Shown: in pieces, positions 1 to 9,504 of the stretch
How the letters are laid out: each line of letters opens with the position of its first letter
Numbering within the stretch: position 1 is the stretch's first letter
NCBI GenBank assembly: GCA_937920545.1
Contig: CAKZUG010000110.1
Coordinates: 1-35,193 of the forward strand
Reading direction: 5' to 3'
Source of the DNA: an uncultured Saccharophagus sp.
GTDB taxonomy: Bacteria > Pseudomonadota > Gammaproteobacteria > Pseudomonadales > Cellvibrionaceae
DNA: 35,193 bases
Program-made: the position numbers and the translations under genes
The notes under the pieces: generated by a model
The model's input: only the letters and a program-made list of their open reading frames with translations
Databases searched by the model: none
What the model was told of the DNA's origin: nothing

Positions 1-2476
1 TTATTACTATTATAAAATAAAATTCTATTTTATGTGCATTTTCTAACGCTGTTTCATCATTTTTAGATAATCTGTTTGCTGCTAAGTATAAAAAGTGCGT
101 TAAAGATTTAAGCGGCTTTAATGAGCTGTTGCCATGTGAAATCTGAGTGAATAAACTATTGTTTTCATCGAGAACATAGATGTTTAAACCCACAGTTATG
201 GCTTGGTAAAAAACCTGTATACATCCATTTTTTTGATTTTTTTCTAATAATGATAAAATAGAATTTTTAAGTGTTGATGGACTTATTTTTATTTCTGTTG
301 GGTTTTTGTAAGGTTCGCTTAAATAATTAATAAGCTCACTTTCATTGCTGCACTGTTTGATTGAAAATTTACTGCTTAGGTTGTCTTTTATAGTGATAAA
401 TATATTGTTTTTTTCAAAAATATAATGCGTGTGGTTTTTTGTTTTACTTTTATAAAGTAAGTCTGTTATTTCATCTATTTTATGCGCAAGGTTTTCGCTG
501 GTTTGATTGTTGGCTTCTATATTTTCCACGCAAAGTGTGGGGGGGATATCGTGCGATAAGGGTATGGCTAATTGTAAATACTCTTCTAGCGCTTCTTTAA
601 GGCATTCTTTACCTTCAAAATGTTTGACGCTAATTTCACCCCAGTTACTTTTTGTGAGCATGTCTATAGTGTTTATTGTGTGCTTATTTTTAGTGATATT
701 TGTAGCTAATATACTTTTTTTGTTTTTTTGTTCTTGAGCCCTTTCGGGTGCATTAAGTAACAGTAAAACGTTTATCGGTTTAGATTTACTTTCAAAATGG
801 TGATGCGCAATAGGTGTGCCTTTTGTATTTTTCCAACCGCTTAATAACCGTATTGTTTTTTTGATATTGGGTAGTAAATGGGCGTATTGATGATCAATAT
901 GAATAACTGTTTTATCGGTAATAATGCCGTTATATAAACCCCAAAATATGATTTCAATAATATTTATTGATGTTTTTAGCTCATAGCTAAATGCATTGCT
1001 GCTGTCTGGTGTTTGGCTTTTATGTGTATCAAAGCTGATTAATGTCCAGGTAGATAACCCTAGATGTTCATCAATATCAAAGCGTAAGCCAATTTGAGAT
1101 TCTTCTAGGTTATGTGCAATACCTGGGTTAATACAGTCTATTTTCCCGGGCCTTTTTTCAAAGGCCGCTTGAAGTTTGCGGCCTAATATTGTCAGTTCTT
1201 TTGGCGATATGACTCGCGCAGTGGCGTGTCTTAAGGCTAAATGGGTGATGAGTTGGTAGCAATGGTTTAGCTCGCTCACTAATAAGCTGCGCTCGCTTGC
1301 AACATCATTGACTCGCCAATGGTTACGGCTATCTAAAAATGCAAGGGTTTGCTGACTCCATCCCCATTTTTGAGTGCATTTTTGCAAATAATGTATTTTC
1401 CAGTCGGCAGGTGTACTTTTTTCTATTGATAGCTTTGACCCTGTTTTAAAATAAAAACACCGGCGTGCTAAGTTAAGCCTTTCTTCTTGGCGCGTAAGCA
1501 ATAAATGGCTTTCTATTTTTTTAAAGGCAAGATGATAGGCGTCTAGCTCGCTAATATCTGTTTCGCCGGCGTAAACTTTCTCTTTAAAGGTCAGTGAAAG
1601 TGGTTTGGTATTGGGGTGTTCATTTGAATAGGCTTCCAAAAGAAGCAGTTTGAGTACAGATTTATAGGGCGATTCTATCGCTTTATAAAGCTGCCAGACC
1701 GCCGCACCAATAAATTCGCCGCTTGGAATGCTGGCAACGCTCCCTAAGTTTAGGCTGTCTTTAATGATGCGGTGGTGCGATATTTTCTCTAGGTAGGCAT
1801 GGTGTTGTGATTCTTTTTCAGGGGGAACAAACCACCAAGACGGTGCTCTGCCTGCTAGGTAGATGGCTGTGCGGTAAAACTCATCGAGTAGTAATATTTT
1901 TTGTGCGGTGCCGCTATGCTCGCTGTCTAATTTATGCGTGTCTGGATTGAGATGTGAGTGTTCATCAACAATAAAAAAGTGGACTTCTAATTGCTGGCTC
2001 TTTGCCCAGAGAGTTATTTTCTCACATTTTTGATTGAGTTTGTGTAGTGCTTCATCATCTAGAGTGCGGCTGTGGCAAACCCAAATATCAAGATCACTTT
2101 GTTTGCTTTGCGCTACCGTTCCCACGCTCCCCATTACATATAAACCCAGTATGGCGGGAGTGCGTTGTGATATTTGAACCGGGTTAATTGTTGCCATGAG
2201 CTTTTTGGCAATGCTTTTTTGGTCGTGATCAAATACAAAGCCTGCAACACCGCATGGCGTATCACGACGGGTAAACCCAGGGAGTGCTGGGTGGTTAAAG
2301 TGAAACAAGAGGGCAATAGAGTCTAGGCACGTTTTATGGTTATGCTCTAGGGTCGCACGCATACGCTGTAGGCGGTTTTGATTAACCGCCATAAATCGTT
2401 TTTTGATGCCGAGAATAGATTGGTTGTCTAGTATGTCTTGTGAGTGGGGTTGGCCTGCTTGTGGGCTGCTTTGCAT
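1..2476 (-). CDS. cyaA: Class I adenylate cyclase, C-terminus missing at window edge
   Basis: Makes cAMP from ATP in the cytoplasm, feeding CRP/Vfr-type regulation. The frame is open from an ATG at 2476 through the left edge (825 codons visible), so the C-terminal end lies outside. The nucleotidyltransferase signature is clear: GSVGT at residues 116-120 followed by SDLDIWVC from 127, the family's catalytic GS...SDxD pattern. Further in, a segment near residues 310-330 reads LARRCFYFKTGSKLS, typical of class I cyclases. An in-frame GTG at 2485 is an alternative start; the best Shine-Dalgarno-like stretch (AAGATGAG on the minus strand) lies about 8 bases before that GTG and farther from the ATG. 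It lies 91 bases downstream of coaD on the same strand, with only a weak 5-bp hairpin (2520-2535) between them, so readthrough from coaD is possible. Bases 1-700 look more AT-rich than neighbouring genes. Confidence 0.93.
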   Translation of the reverse strand, partial: MQSSPQAGQPHSQDILDNQSILGIKKRFMAVNQNRLQRMRATLEHNHKTCLDSIALLFHFNHPALPGFTRRDTPCGVAGFVFDHDQKSIAKKLMATINPVQISQRTPAILGLYVMGSVGTVAQSKQSDLDIWVCHSRTLDDEALHKLNQKCEKITLWAKSQQLEVHFFIVDEHSHLNPDTHKLDSEHSGTAQKILLLDEFYRTAIYLAGRAPSWWFVPPEKESQHHAYLEKISHHRIIKDSLNLGSVASIPSGEFIGAAVWQLYKAIESPYKSVLKLLLLEAYSNEHPNTKPLSLTFKEKVYAGETDISELDAYHLAFKKIESHLLLTRQEERLNLARRCFYFKTGSKLSIEKSTPADWKIHYLQKCTQKWGWSQQTLAFLDSRNHWRVNDVASERSLLVSELNHCYQLITHLALRHATARVISPKELTILGRKLQAAFEKRPGKIDCINPGIAHNLEESQIGLRFDIDEHLGLSTWTLISFDTHKSQTPDSSNAFSYELKTSINIIEIIFWGLYNGIITDKTVIHIDHQYAHLLPNIKKTIRLLSGWKNTKGTPIAHHHFESKSKPINVLLLLNAPERAQEQKNKKSILATNITKNKHTINTIDMLTKSNWGEISVKHFEGKECLKEALEEYLQLAIPLSHDIPPTLCVENIEANNQTSENLAHKIDEITDLLYKSKTKNHTHYIFEKNNIFITIKDNLSSKFSIKQCSNESELINYLSEPYKNPTEIKISPSTLKNSILSLLEKNQKNGCIQVFYQAITVGLNIYVLDENNSLFTQISHGNSSLKPLKSLTHFLYLAANRLSKNDETALENAHKIEFYFIIVI

Positions 2477-2567
2477 ATGCGTCACGCTAACTCATCTTTT
2501 AATCAGTAAAAGTTGTTTAAAGCCTAGCAGGGCTTATAGTGTGACGTACTTGTGCTTTTAGTGCTTT

Positions 2568-3105
<538 letters not shown>

Positions 3106-3143
3106 TAGCCTTGTTGAGGCTATATGTCTGTAGGGCATTCTTA

Positions 3144-3224
3144 AAAAGTGCCAAATAACTTTTGTGTTATTCGGCGATGCTCTCACACGCATCAAGAGTC
3201 GATAAGGTCTAGTTGGGCACTTTT
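3144..3224. repeat. Nested inverted repeat between rsmD and coaD, possible terminator
   Basis: Arms AAAAGTGCC (3144-3152) and GGCACTTTT (3216-3224) are perfect complements. Inside lies a smaller hairpin, GCC-A-AATAAC / GTTATT-C-GGC (3150-3175, loop of 6). The two structures share bases and are mutually exclusive. Read on the minus strand, the small hairpin is followed by ACTTTTT, so it could end the rsmD transcript. Evidence is structural only. Confidence 0.35.
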
Positions 3225-3300
3225 GTCGTGATGTATTGGCCATGAAGTATCGTTATGCGTTTTGTCTGGTTACTTGCATGGCCTTTTATGTGATCTGAGC

Positions 3301-3924
3301 TTAGCTCGCTATTTGTACTAAAACTGACCGTACTTGGCCTGTTTTTTTATCTTTTAATATTCGCCACTGTTGTGTGTTGTGAGTCGGGTTATGGGGGAGT
3401 GTTAGCGTATAGTCGGCAGGTGTTTCTATATATAGTATGGCCTGAGGGGACAGCCAGCCTTGTGATAATAATTGAAGAGTGCGCGGCCATAAGTCATCGT
3501 TAAAAGGCGGATCGATAAAAACAATATCAAAGGGTGCTGAGTTGGAAGGCATGGCATTGCTCTCCAAATACGCTAATGCGCTTTGGTTATGTACCGAGGC
3601 TTGCTGGCATTTTAATGTAGCAATGTTTGTTTTGATTTGCTTGGCTGCCTGTGGGTTTAGCTCGATAAACGTGGCGTGTTTTGCCCCGCGCGATAGACTC
3701 TCTAGGCCAAGTGCGCCTGTACCTGCAAAAGTATCTAATACTGTCGCGCCATGCAAATAAGGCGCAAGCCAGTTAAATAGCGTTTCGCGCATTTTATCGG
3801 TTGTTGGGCGTAGGCCGTTAGCGCTAATAACGGGCAGCTTACGGCTGCGCCAATTGCCGCCAATAATACGAATTGTACTACTCTGTGTTTGCTTAGGGGG
3901 TGCTTGCTTTGCTTTTTTATTCAA
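3301..3924 (-). CDS. rsmD: 16S rRNA (guanine-966-N2) methyltransferase
   Basis: Methylates N2 of G966 in 16S rRNA using S-adenosylmethionine during 30S assembly. The 207-aa protein has IRIIGGNWRSRKLP and LRPTTDKMRETLFNWL near the N-terminus, the SAM-binding loop VLDTFAGTGALGLESLSRGA (about residues 60-80) and the N-methylase catalytic motif DPPF in IVFIDPPFNDDLW (about 135-145). The start is a TTG at 3924, preceded by GAGG at 7 bases. The first 15 residues are lysine/glutamine-rich and variable. It is divergent from ftsY across 76 bases. In Pseudomonas, as I recall, a pair of M16-family peptidase genes lies between these two; they are absent here. Confidence 0.95.
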   Translation of the reverse strand: MNKKAKQAPPKQTQSSTIRIIGGNWRSRKLPVISANGLRPTTDKMRETLFNWLAPYLHGATVLDTFAGTGALGLESLSRGAKHATFIELNPQAAKQIKTNIATLKCQQASVHNQSALAYLESNAMPSNSAPFDIVFIDPPFNDDLWPRTLQLLSQGWLSPQAILYIETPADYTLTLPHNPTHNTQQWRILKDKKTGQVRSVLVQIAS

Positions 3925-4000
3925 TGGAGTGCCTCAAAAATACCGCTATGGCTTGCATAATGGTACGATAGCTTTTTCTTTTAGCTAAAGCACCGAGAAT

Positions 4001-5188
4001 ATGTTTTTTAGACGCAAAAAAAAGCCCAAAGTTGAACCATCAGCCGAAACTATAGAGCCTACTCAAGATGTGCCCGTGCATAATGAGTCAAGTCACGACG
4101 CCTCTCCAGCTTCACACGTTAACTCTCAGAACACGACAGATACGGCTACCCCTGTTGTGGCAAGTACGCCAGAAGCCCCAGTGGTTGCTCATCCTACTCG
4201 TAACGAATCAGCGGTGGTTGATTCTCAAGATAAGCCCAAAGAAAAGCCTAAAAAGAGTATTTTTGCGCGCATTAAACAGGGATTATCTCGTACTAGCGCA
4301 CAATTTTCGAGTGGTTTGGCCAACCTATTATTAGGCAAAAAAGCGATCGACGATGAGCTGCTCGAAGAAATCGAGACATTGCTGCTCATGGCTGACGTGG
4401 GTATGGACGCGACTACCGACATTATTGATGAGCTAACCGAAAAAGTGGCTCGCAAGCAACTTAATGACTCAGGCGCGCTGTACGAAGCGTTACAGGCATC
4501 GTTAACTAAAATGCTTGAGCGTGTGGAGCAGCCCTTTGAGCTTGAGGGCGACGCGCACAATATGAAGAAGCCTTATGTGATTTTGGTCGTGGGCGTTAAT
4601 GGTGTGGGTAAAACGACCACCATTGGCAAGCTAGCAAAGCGCTACCAAAACCAAGGTAAAAAAGTGATGTTGGCCGCAGGCGATACATTTCGCGCGGCAG
4701 CCGTTGAGCAGCTTCAGGTATGGGGTGATCGCAATAATGTGCCCGTGGTGGCGCAGCATACTGGTGCCGATAGCGCATCGGTTGTTTACGATGCTGTGCA
4801 AGCGGCTAAATCACGCAACATAGATGTACTTATTGCCGATACCGCAGGCCGCTTGCATAACAAATCTCATTTAATGGATGAGCTATCAAAAGTGAAGCGG
4901 GTAATGGCCAAGGTCGACGGCAGTGCGCCACACGAGGTGTTATTGGTATTGGATGCTGGCACAGGGCAAAACGCGGTGAGCCAAGCTGATCACTTTAAGA
5001 AAACGGCGGGCGTTACGGGTATCGCGCTCACCAAACTCGATGGTACCGCCAAGGGTGGTATTATTTTTGCTCTGAGTAAAAAGCATGAAATTCCCATTCG
5101 CTATATTGGCGTGGGTGAAACCATCGATGACTTACAGCCGTTTAGCGCAAAAGGGTTTATTGATGCACTTTTTGATACGTCTAAGTAA
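4001..5188 (+). CDS. ftsY: Signal recognition particle receptor FtsY
   Basis: Membrane-associated GTPase that docks SRP-ribosome complexes at the SecYEG translocon. Of 395 residues, roughly the first 90 form the acidic, Pro/Thr/Glu-rich A domain after a basic MFFRRKKKP start. The N domain follows, then the G domain with GVNGVGKTTTIGKLAKRY (P-loop, about 200), DTFRAAAVEQL, DTAGRLHNKSHLMDEL and LTKLDGTAKGG. All SRP-GTPase motifs are intact. The stop codon directly abuts the ftsE ATG, forming the classic ftsYEX operon. A run of eight A residues lies in codons 6-8. Confidence 0.97.
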   Translation: MFFRRKKKPKVEPSAETIEPTQDVPVHNESSHDASPASHVNSQNTTDTATPVVASTPEAPVVAHPTRNESAVVDSQDKPKEKPKKSIFARIKQGLSRTSAQFSSGLANLLLGKKAIDDELLEEIETLLLMADVGMDATTDIIDELTEKVARKQLNDSGALYEALQASLTKMLERVEQPFELEGDAHNMKKPYVILVVGVNGVGKTTTIGKLAKRYQNQGKKVMLAAGDTFRAAAVEQLQVWGDRNNVPVVAQHTGADSASVVYDAVQAAKSRNIDVLIADTAGRLHNKSHLMDELSKVKRVMAKVDGSAPHEVLLVLDAGTGQNAVSQADHFKKTAGVTGIALTKLDGTAKGGIIFALSKKHEIPIRYIGVGETIDDLQPFSAKGFIDALFDTSK

Positions 5189-5866
5189 ATGATCAGTTTT
5201 ACGCAGGTTAGCAAACGTTACCCCAGTGGTCATGAAGCCTTGAGCGGTTTAACGTTCGAAATGGACAGCAGCGAAATGCTGTTTTTAACGGGGCACTCGG
5301 GGGCCGGTAAAAGTACGCTGCTTAAGCTTATTATGCTTATGGAACGCGCTTCTACGGGGCAAGTTGTGGTAGGCGGGCGTAATCTTAACCGTATGCGCCA
5401 AAGCCAAATTGCATTTCACCGCCGCCAAATAGGTGTGGTGTTTCAAAACCACCAATTGTTATTTGACCGCACTGTTTTTGATAACGTGGCCTTGCCGTTG
5501 CAAGTGGCGGGTTATCACTCGCGTGAAGTTGGGCGGCGTGTACGCGCGGCGCTTGATAAAGTGGGCTTGCTTGATAAAGAAAAGCAAAACCCTATTGTGT
5601 TATCAGGTGGCGAGCAGCAACGTGTAGGTATTGCCCGCGCGGTAGTGAATAAGCCGGCTCTACTGCTTGCTGATGAACCAACCGGTAACCTCGACCCTAT
5701 TTTATCCGATGAAATCATGCATCTTTTTGAGCAGTTTAATTCTGTGGGGGTGGGCGTTATGATCGCCTCGCATGATGTCTCGTTGATTAAAAGCATGCAA
5801 AAGCGTGTGCTAACGCTTGCTAATGGCTCACTCATTTATGATGGAGTCTTACCTGCCAATGCCTAA
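5189..5866 (+). CDS. ftsE: Cell-division ABC transporter ATPase FtsE
   Basis: ATPase partner of FtsX; the complex sits at the septal ring and activates periplasmic cell-wall hydrolases during division. The 225-aa protein has Walker A GHSGAGKSTLLK (about residues 35-46), the Q-loop segment VFQNHQLL, the ABC signature LSGGEQQRVGIARA, Walker B LLLADEPTGNLD and the switch histidine in IASHDVSLI. It starts immediately after the ftsY stop and overlaps the probable ftsX start by 8 bases, so the three genes are probably translationally coupled. Confidence 0.97.
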   Translation: MISFTQVSKRYPSGHEALSGLTFEMDSSEMLFLTGHSGAGKSTLLKLIMLMERASTGQVVVGGRNLNRMRQSQIAFHRRQIGVVFQNHQLLFDRTVFDNVALPLQVAGYHSREVGRRVRAALDKVGLLDKEKQNPIVLSGGEQQRVGIARAVVNKPALLLADEPTGNLDPILSDEIMHLFEQFNSVGVGVMIASHDVSLIKSMQKRVLTLANGSLIYDGVLPANA

Positions 5867-6845
5867 CTCACGTCAAAACATTCATACAAAAGAGCGCGGT
5901 GCTAAACAAGCTAAGTTACATATTATGGGGCGTATGCAAGCCTATAGCGCCCACCATAAGGTGTCATTGATCACCAGCTTTAGAAAGCTCATTAGCCGCC
6001 CAATTCAAACATTGCTAACAACGCTTGTGGTTGCGATTGCCTTAGCGCTACCTGCCACCATGTTGATTGCGCTCAAAAATGTGCAAACCGTAGGGAAAAA
6101 CCTCAATACGCAGCCTAAATTGTCGGTTTATCTTAACCAAAAAGCCAAGCCGAATGCGATTGATGCTTTTATTGTTGAGCTAAACCTGAATGCGACTATC
6201 AGCCGTGTGACCTTTAAAACGGCCGACGAGGCCCTTCAAGCTTTTAAGCTTACATCGGGTATGGGTGATGCGCTTGAGCTATTAGATGAAAACCCCTTGC
6301 CCCCCACTATTATTGTCGAGCCGCAAGCCGCTGCTATCGATCCGGTTATATTAGATGCGCTAGCCAGCGAGATAGGCGCTAGCCCGCTTGTTGATGAAGT
6401 GGTGTTTGATATGGGGTGGGTGCGCCGTCTTATTGATATCATGGTGCTGCTTGAAACGCTCGTGCTCGCTCTTGCATGCATGCTAGGTGTGGGTGTATTG
6501 CTTGCGGTGGGTAACACTATTCGTTTAGAAATAGAAAGCCGCCGTGATGAAATCGTCGTGACTAAGCTTGTGGGCGGAACCAATGCCTTCGTGCGCAGGC
6601 CGCTTTTGTACACCGGATTACTATACGGTGTGTTTGGGGCTCTATGTGCATCGTTTATTGTGTTGTTTGCGTTACTTGCGTTAAGTGGTCCCGTGGCGAG
6701 TTTAGCGGCGTCGTACCAAAGTAGTTTTACGCTGAATATTTTTGGGTTAAGCGATTTTATCTCCCTAGTGTTATTGGGTGCAGGTTTAGGTTTATCGGGT
6801 GCTTGGCTTGCTGTTGGCCGAGAGTTGTCTAATATTGAGCCTTAA
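5859..6845 (+). CDS. ftsX: Cell-division protein FtsX
   Basis: Inner-membrane partner of FtsE. The first transmembrane segment (LLTTLVVAIALALPATMLIAL) is followed by a periplasmic loop, then three further hydrophobic segments after the RRLIDIMVLLETL region, matching the four-helix FtsX fold; EIVVTKLVGGTNAFVRRPLLYTG is the conserved cytoplasmic loop. I chose the ATG at 5859 (328 aa), which overlaps the ftsE stop and has GGAG 12 bases upstream. The same frame reaches back to ATGs at 5817 and 5838, but those would overlap ftsE more deeply and have no better ribosome site. A basic N-terminal tail of about 45 residues precedes the first membrane helix. Confidence 0.95.
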   Translation: MPNSRQNIHTKERGAKQAKLHIMGRMQAYSAHHKVSLITSFRKLISRPIQTLLTTLVVAIALALPATMLIALKNVQTVGKNLNTQPKLSVYLNQKAKPNAIDAFIVELNLNATISRVTFKTADEALQAFKLTSGMGDALELLDENPLPPTIIVEPQAAAIDPVILDALASEIGASPLVDEVVFDMGWVRRLIDIMVLLETLVLALACMLGVGVLLAVGNTIRLEIESRRDEIVVTKLVGGTNAFVRRPLLYTGLLYGVFGALCASFIVLFALLALSGPVASLAASYQSSFTLNIFGLSDFISLVLLGAGLGLSGAWLAVGRELSNIEP

Positions 6846-6952
6846 TAGTCGAGATGTCCGTGAGCAGCTTAGTGTTAAAAGTGTGAAATATGCCCGCCTT
6901 TTGAGCAATTGGCTGTCTTGAACGACAAATAAAAGCCCTCAACTAGATTAGA

Positions 6953-6968
6953 TAGCATGTGCATGCTA
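6953..6968. repeat. Perfect 7-bp inverted repeat upstream of rpoH
   Basis: TAGCATG (6953-6959) and CATGCTA (6962-6968) are perfect arms around a 2-base centre, followed by ATATTTTTGGG. It could be a weak terminator for ftsYEX (using a 4-base loop) or a dimeric-regulator operator ahead of rpoH. The sequence alone does not decide. Confidence 0.4.
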
Positions 6969-7029
6969 ATATTTTTGGGCGCTAATCTGACTTTCTCAGA
7001 AGAGCGCAATAACGCAAACCCCAATAAAA

Positions 7030-7059
7030 TTGAACTTATTGATTGTTTAGGCGTAATAA
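7030..7059 (+). promoter_or_regulatory. Candidate rpoH promoter
   Basis: TTGAAC (7030-7035) and TAATAA (7054-7059) are separated by 18 bases, about 45 bases before the rpoH ATG. This is an acceptable sigma-70-type pair. rpoH genes usually carry several promoters, and others in 6846-7104 may be missed. Confidence 0.35.
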
Positions 7060-7104
7060 ATACTGCGAAATAAAAAATGAATCGCAGATTTTGTGGAGTA
7101 AAAC

Positions 7105-7959
7105 ATGACAAAAGAATTGCAAATTGCCGATATGTTAGCACCAGGTCAAAACCTCAGTGCTTACATTCAAACTGTAAACAGTGTGGCTGTTTTAACAGCC
7201 GAAGAAGAGAAGAGTCTCGCTGAAGATTTATACTACCGCGAGAACCTAGATGCCGCGCGTAAGCTTGTGCTTGCGCACCTGCGTTTTGTTGTACACATTG
7301 CCCGCTCTTATGCAGGCTACGGATTAAATCAAGCCGACTTGATTCAAGAGGGTAACGTTGGCTTAATGAAAGCCGTTAAGCGTTTTAACCCTGAAAAAGG
7401 CGTACGCCTGGTATCGTTTGCGGTGCATTGGGTGAAGGCCGAGATGCACGAATTTATTTTACGTAACTGGCGTATTGTTAAAATCGCAACCACTAAAGCG
7501 CAGCGTAAATTATTTTTTAACCTACGTGGCCAGAAGAAACGCCTGGGTTGGCTAACACATGCCGAAGCCAAAGCGGTTGCAGCAGATTTAAATGTTGAAG
7601 TTAAGCATGTACAGGAAATGGAAGGCCGTTTAGCTGCCTTCGATGCTAATTTTGATGCCGGTAACGATGACGACGACGAATCGGCTTACCAAGCACCGGC
7701 TCATTATTTAGAAGATACACGCTATGACCCGTCTACATTATTAGAAGACGAAAACTGGCAGCAAAATGGTGTATCTAATTTACAGGGCGCTATGGCTGAG
7801 CTTGATGACCGCAGTCGCGATATCTTGCAGCAACGCTGGTTAAGCGATAGTAAATCAACCTTACATGATTTGGCCGCGCAGTATGGTGTATCCGCCGAGC
7901 GTATTCGTCAGCTAGAGAAAAACGCAATGAAAAAAATAAAAGCATTTATTCAGGCCTAA
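7105..7959 (+). CDS. rpoH: RNA polymerase heat-shock sigma factor RpoH (sigma-32)
   Basis: Directs RNA polymerase to chaperone and protease promoters after heat or envelope stress. The 284-aa protein has the sigma-70 region 2 core ([36 protein letters not shown] and the -10 recognition segment [20 protein letters not shown]). It also has the RpoH box QRKLFFNLR at about residues 132-141, which separates RpoH from RpoD/RpoS. The C-terminal helix-turn-helix is [20 protein letters not shown]. The ATG has GGAG 6 bases upstream. A 259-base leader/promoter region separates it from ftsX, so it is probably expressed on its own, and a strong terminator follows. Confidence 0.98.
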   Translation: MTKELQIADMLAPGQNLSAYIQTVNSVAVLTAEEEKSLAEDLYYRENLDAARKLVLAHLRFVVHIARSYAGYGLNQADLIQEGNVGLMKAVKRFNPEKGVRLVSFAVHWVKAEMHEFILRNWRIVKIATTKAQRKLFFNLRGQKKRLGWLTHAEAKAVAADLNVEVKHVQEMEGRLAAFDANFDAGNDDDDESAYQAPAHYLEDTRYDPSTLLEDENWQQNGVSNLQGAMAELDDRSRDILQQRWLSDSKSTLHDLAAQYGVSAERIRQLEKNAMKKIKAFIQA

Positions 7960-7985
7960 TAAGAAAAGCCGTTAATCTTGTGATG

Positions 7986-8011
7986 AAAAAGCTGCTGTTG
8001 CAGCTTTTTTT
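7986..8011 (+). terminator. Intrinsic terminator of rpoH
   Basis: Stem AAAAAGCTGC / GCAGCTTTTT (7986-7995, 8000-8009) with loop TGTT, running into a T tract to 8011. It lies 27 bases after the rpoH stop. Confidence 0.92.
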
Positions 8012-8136
8012 ATGCCCACAATTTACATCTATTGAGTTTGTTACTGTTTTGAGCGCGTTGAGTATGCCAGTGGTGCCCTAGATTTTAAGTGCGATCGCGC
8101 ATACACTAGCGCGGATTTCTACTCTCAGGTAATACT

Positions 8137-8826
8137 ATGCAACCAGAATTTAAACAAAAATCTATTCGCAGTTTTGTGATCCGTGGTGGTCGCATTACAG
8201 AAAGTCAAAAAAAGGCATTCGATACATGGTGGCCGTCTATGGGCTTGAGCTTGTTTGATGGCATGATTGAGCCTAAAGCTGTTTTTGAGCGCGAGGCAAA
8301 AGTTGTGCTGGAAGTGGGCTTTGGCATGGGTGACTCTCTGGTTGATATGGCAATTGCCGCTCCTGAGACCAACTTTATAGGCATTGAAGTACATCCGCCG
8401 GGTGTCGGTCGTTTGATTAATCGTGCAGGCACGGAAGACGTCACCAATTTACGTTGTTATATGGCCGATGCCAATGACGTGATAGATGATTGTATCCCAG
8501 ATGCCAGCATTGATCGTTTCCAATTGTTTTTCCCTGATCCGTGGCATAAAAAAAAGCACCATAAGCGCCGTATTGTGCAGCCTGCGTTTATTCAGCGTTT
8601 ACGTTCAAAAATTAAAATAGGCGGCCACTTCCATATGGCAACTGATTGGCAGCCTTATGCTGTCGATATGCTAGAAAAAATGCAGGCCGCCGAAGGGTTC
8701 GAAAATATTGCCACCAACGGTGATTACGTGCCTCACCCCGATTACAGGCCCAATACAAAATTTGAAAAACGTGGTGAAAATTTAGGTCACGGCGTTTGGG
8801 ATATTATTTTTGAACGCACCTGTTAA
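8137..8826 (+). CDS. trmB: tRNA (guanine-N7-)-methyltransferase
   Basis: Forms 7-methylguanosine at position 46 of tRNA using S-adenosylmethionine. The 229-aa sequence has the SAM loop VLEVGFGMGDSLVDMA (about residues 51-66), the acidic strand FIGIEVHPPGVGRL and the family hallmark FFPDPWHKKKHHKRRIVQ (about 129-146), with NTKFEKRGENLGHGVWD near the end. The ATG at 8137 has AGG 8-10 bases upstream. It has its own upstream region after the rpoH terminator and overlaps the next gene by 17 bases. Confidence 0.97.
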   Translation: MQPEFKQKSIRSFVIRGGRITESQKKAFDTWWPSMGLSLFDGMIEPKAVFEREAKVVLEVGFGMGDSLVDMAIAAPETNFIGIEVHPPGVGRLINRAGTEDVTNLRCYMADANDVIDDCIPDASIDRFQLFFPDPWHKKKHHKRRIVQPAFIQRLRSKIKIGGHFHMATDWQPYAVDMLEKMQAAEGFENIATNGDYVPHPDYRPNTKFEKRGENLGHGVWDIIFERTC

Positions 8827-9286
8827 TGAGCAATCCTTATGGGTGTTTGCCTGTGAGCGCTATAGTCAAAAACTAGAGCAGGCGCGCCTCTTAGAGGCGC
8901 AAAATACCTATCATGTTAGCGTTTGTGCCGTGTTATGGTGTCAGTGGTTAGATGCTTATAAAAAACTATTACCGCTCGCTGAGTTTGAGTCTGGTTTGAC
9001 GCTATGCGACTCTGTCGATCAATCAGTTTTGTCACCTTTACGCGCGCTTCGTAATCAATCTACCATCAAAACGACTCAACACGGTGTGTTTGATCATGCG
9101 AAAAAGTCGTTGTTACACGCTGAACTACAGATAGAGAGGGAACTTCTCTCTTCATTAGAGGTATTAACCTTGTCTGCTTGTAATGGCGAAGCTAGGGGTG
9201 CCTGTTGTCATGCTGAATTTTTAAATCAATTTTTGGCGTCCCGTCCGCAAGCGTTAAAAGCATTGCTTTCAATCTTTAGCAAATAA
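8810..9286 (+). CDS. Small cytoplasmic protein, TIGR02444/DUF2390-like
   Basis: 158 aa with no signal peptide or membrane helix. The opening SLWVFACERYSQ...ARLLEAQNTYHVSVCAVLWCQWLDA resembles the TIGR02444 (DUF2390) family of short pseudomonad proteins of unknown function, recognised from memory of the SLWxFAxxxY...CxLLxxxWL pattern. The predicted start is a TTG at 8810 inside the end of trmB, the only reasonable start in this frame; the overlap suggests translational coupling. Several cysteines are present (including a CC pair near residue 131) but form no clear metal site. Function is unknown. Confidence 0.7.
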   Translation: MNAPVNEQSLWVFACERYSQKLEQARLLEAQNTYHVSVCAVLWCQWLDAYKKLLPLAEFESGLTLCDSVDQSVLSPLRALRNQSTIKTTQHGVFDHAKKSLLHAELQIERELLSSLEVLTLSACNGEARGACCHAEFLNQFLASRPQALKALLSIFSK

Positions 9287-9406
9287 GCCGCTTGAAATTA
9301 CCGCTGCCGCCCTTACTTGTTATAAAGATCTGGAAAAAAAGCCGACGGCGTCTATTCTTTGGTTGAACTCAGATTGATTCTTTCAATATGTGTCACACTA
9401 TTGCGT

Positions 9407-9436
9407 TTGTATGAGGTAAAGAGTGTAGGGTATAGT
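9407..9436 (+). promoter_or_regulatory. Candidate promoter of the FKBP lipoprotein gene
   Basis: TTGTAT (9407-9412) and TATAGT (9431-9436), spacing 18, about 69 bases before the ATG. It is the best sigma-70-like pair in the 218-base gap 9287-9504. Confidence 0.45.
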
Positions 9437-9504
9437 TCAATAACAAATTTACTGTTTTTTAAACACTACTTTCACACATATCAATAACTTATTTAAGGTA
9501 GAAC

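Noticed and set aside
507-737. 76-codon plus-strand ORF
   Set aside because: Lies antisense to the continuous, well-supported cyaA frame and has a composition driven by T-rich DNA.
4225-4560. Long minus-strand ORF inside ftsY
   Set aside because: Serine-rich shadow of the ftsY frame; all FtsY motifs are on the plus strand.
9350-9365. GCCGACGGC as a terminator after the TIGR02444-like gene
   Set aside because: The symmetric arms leave a one-base loop and no T tract follows.
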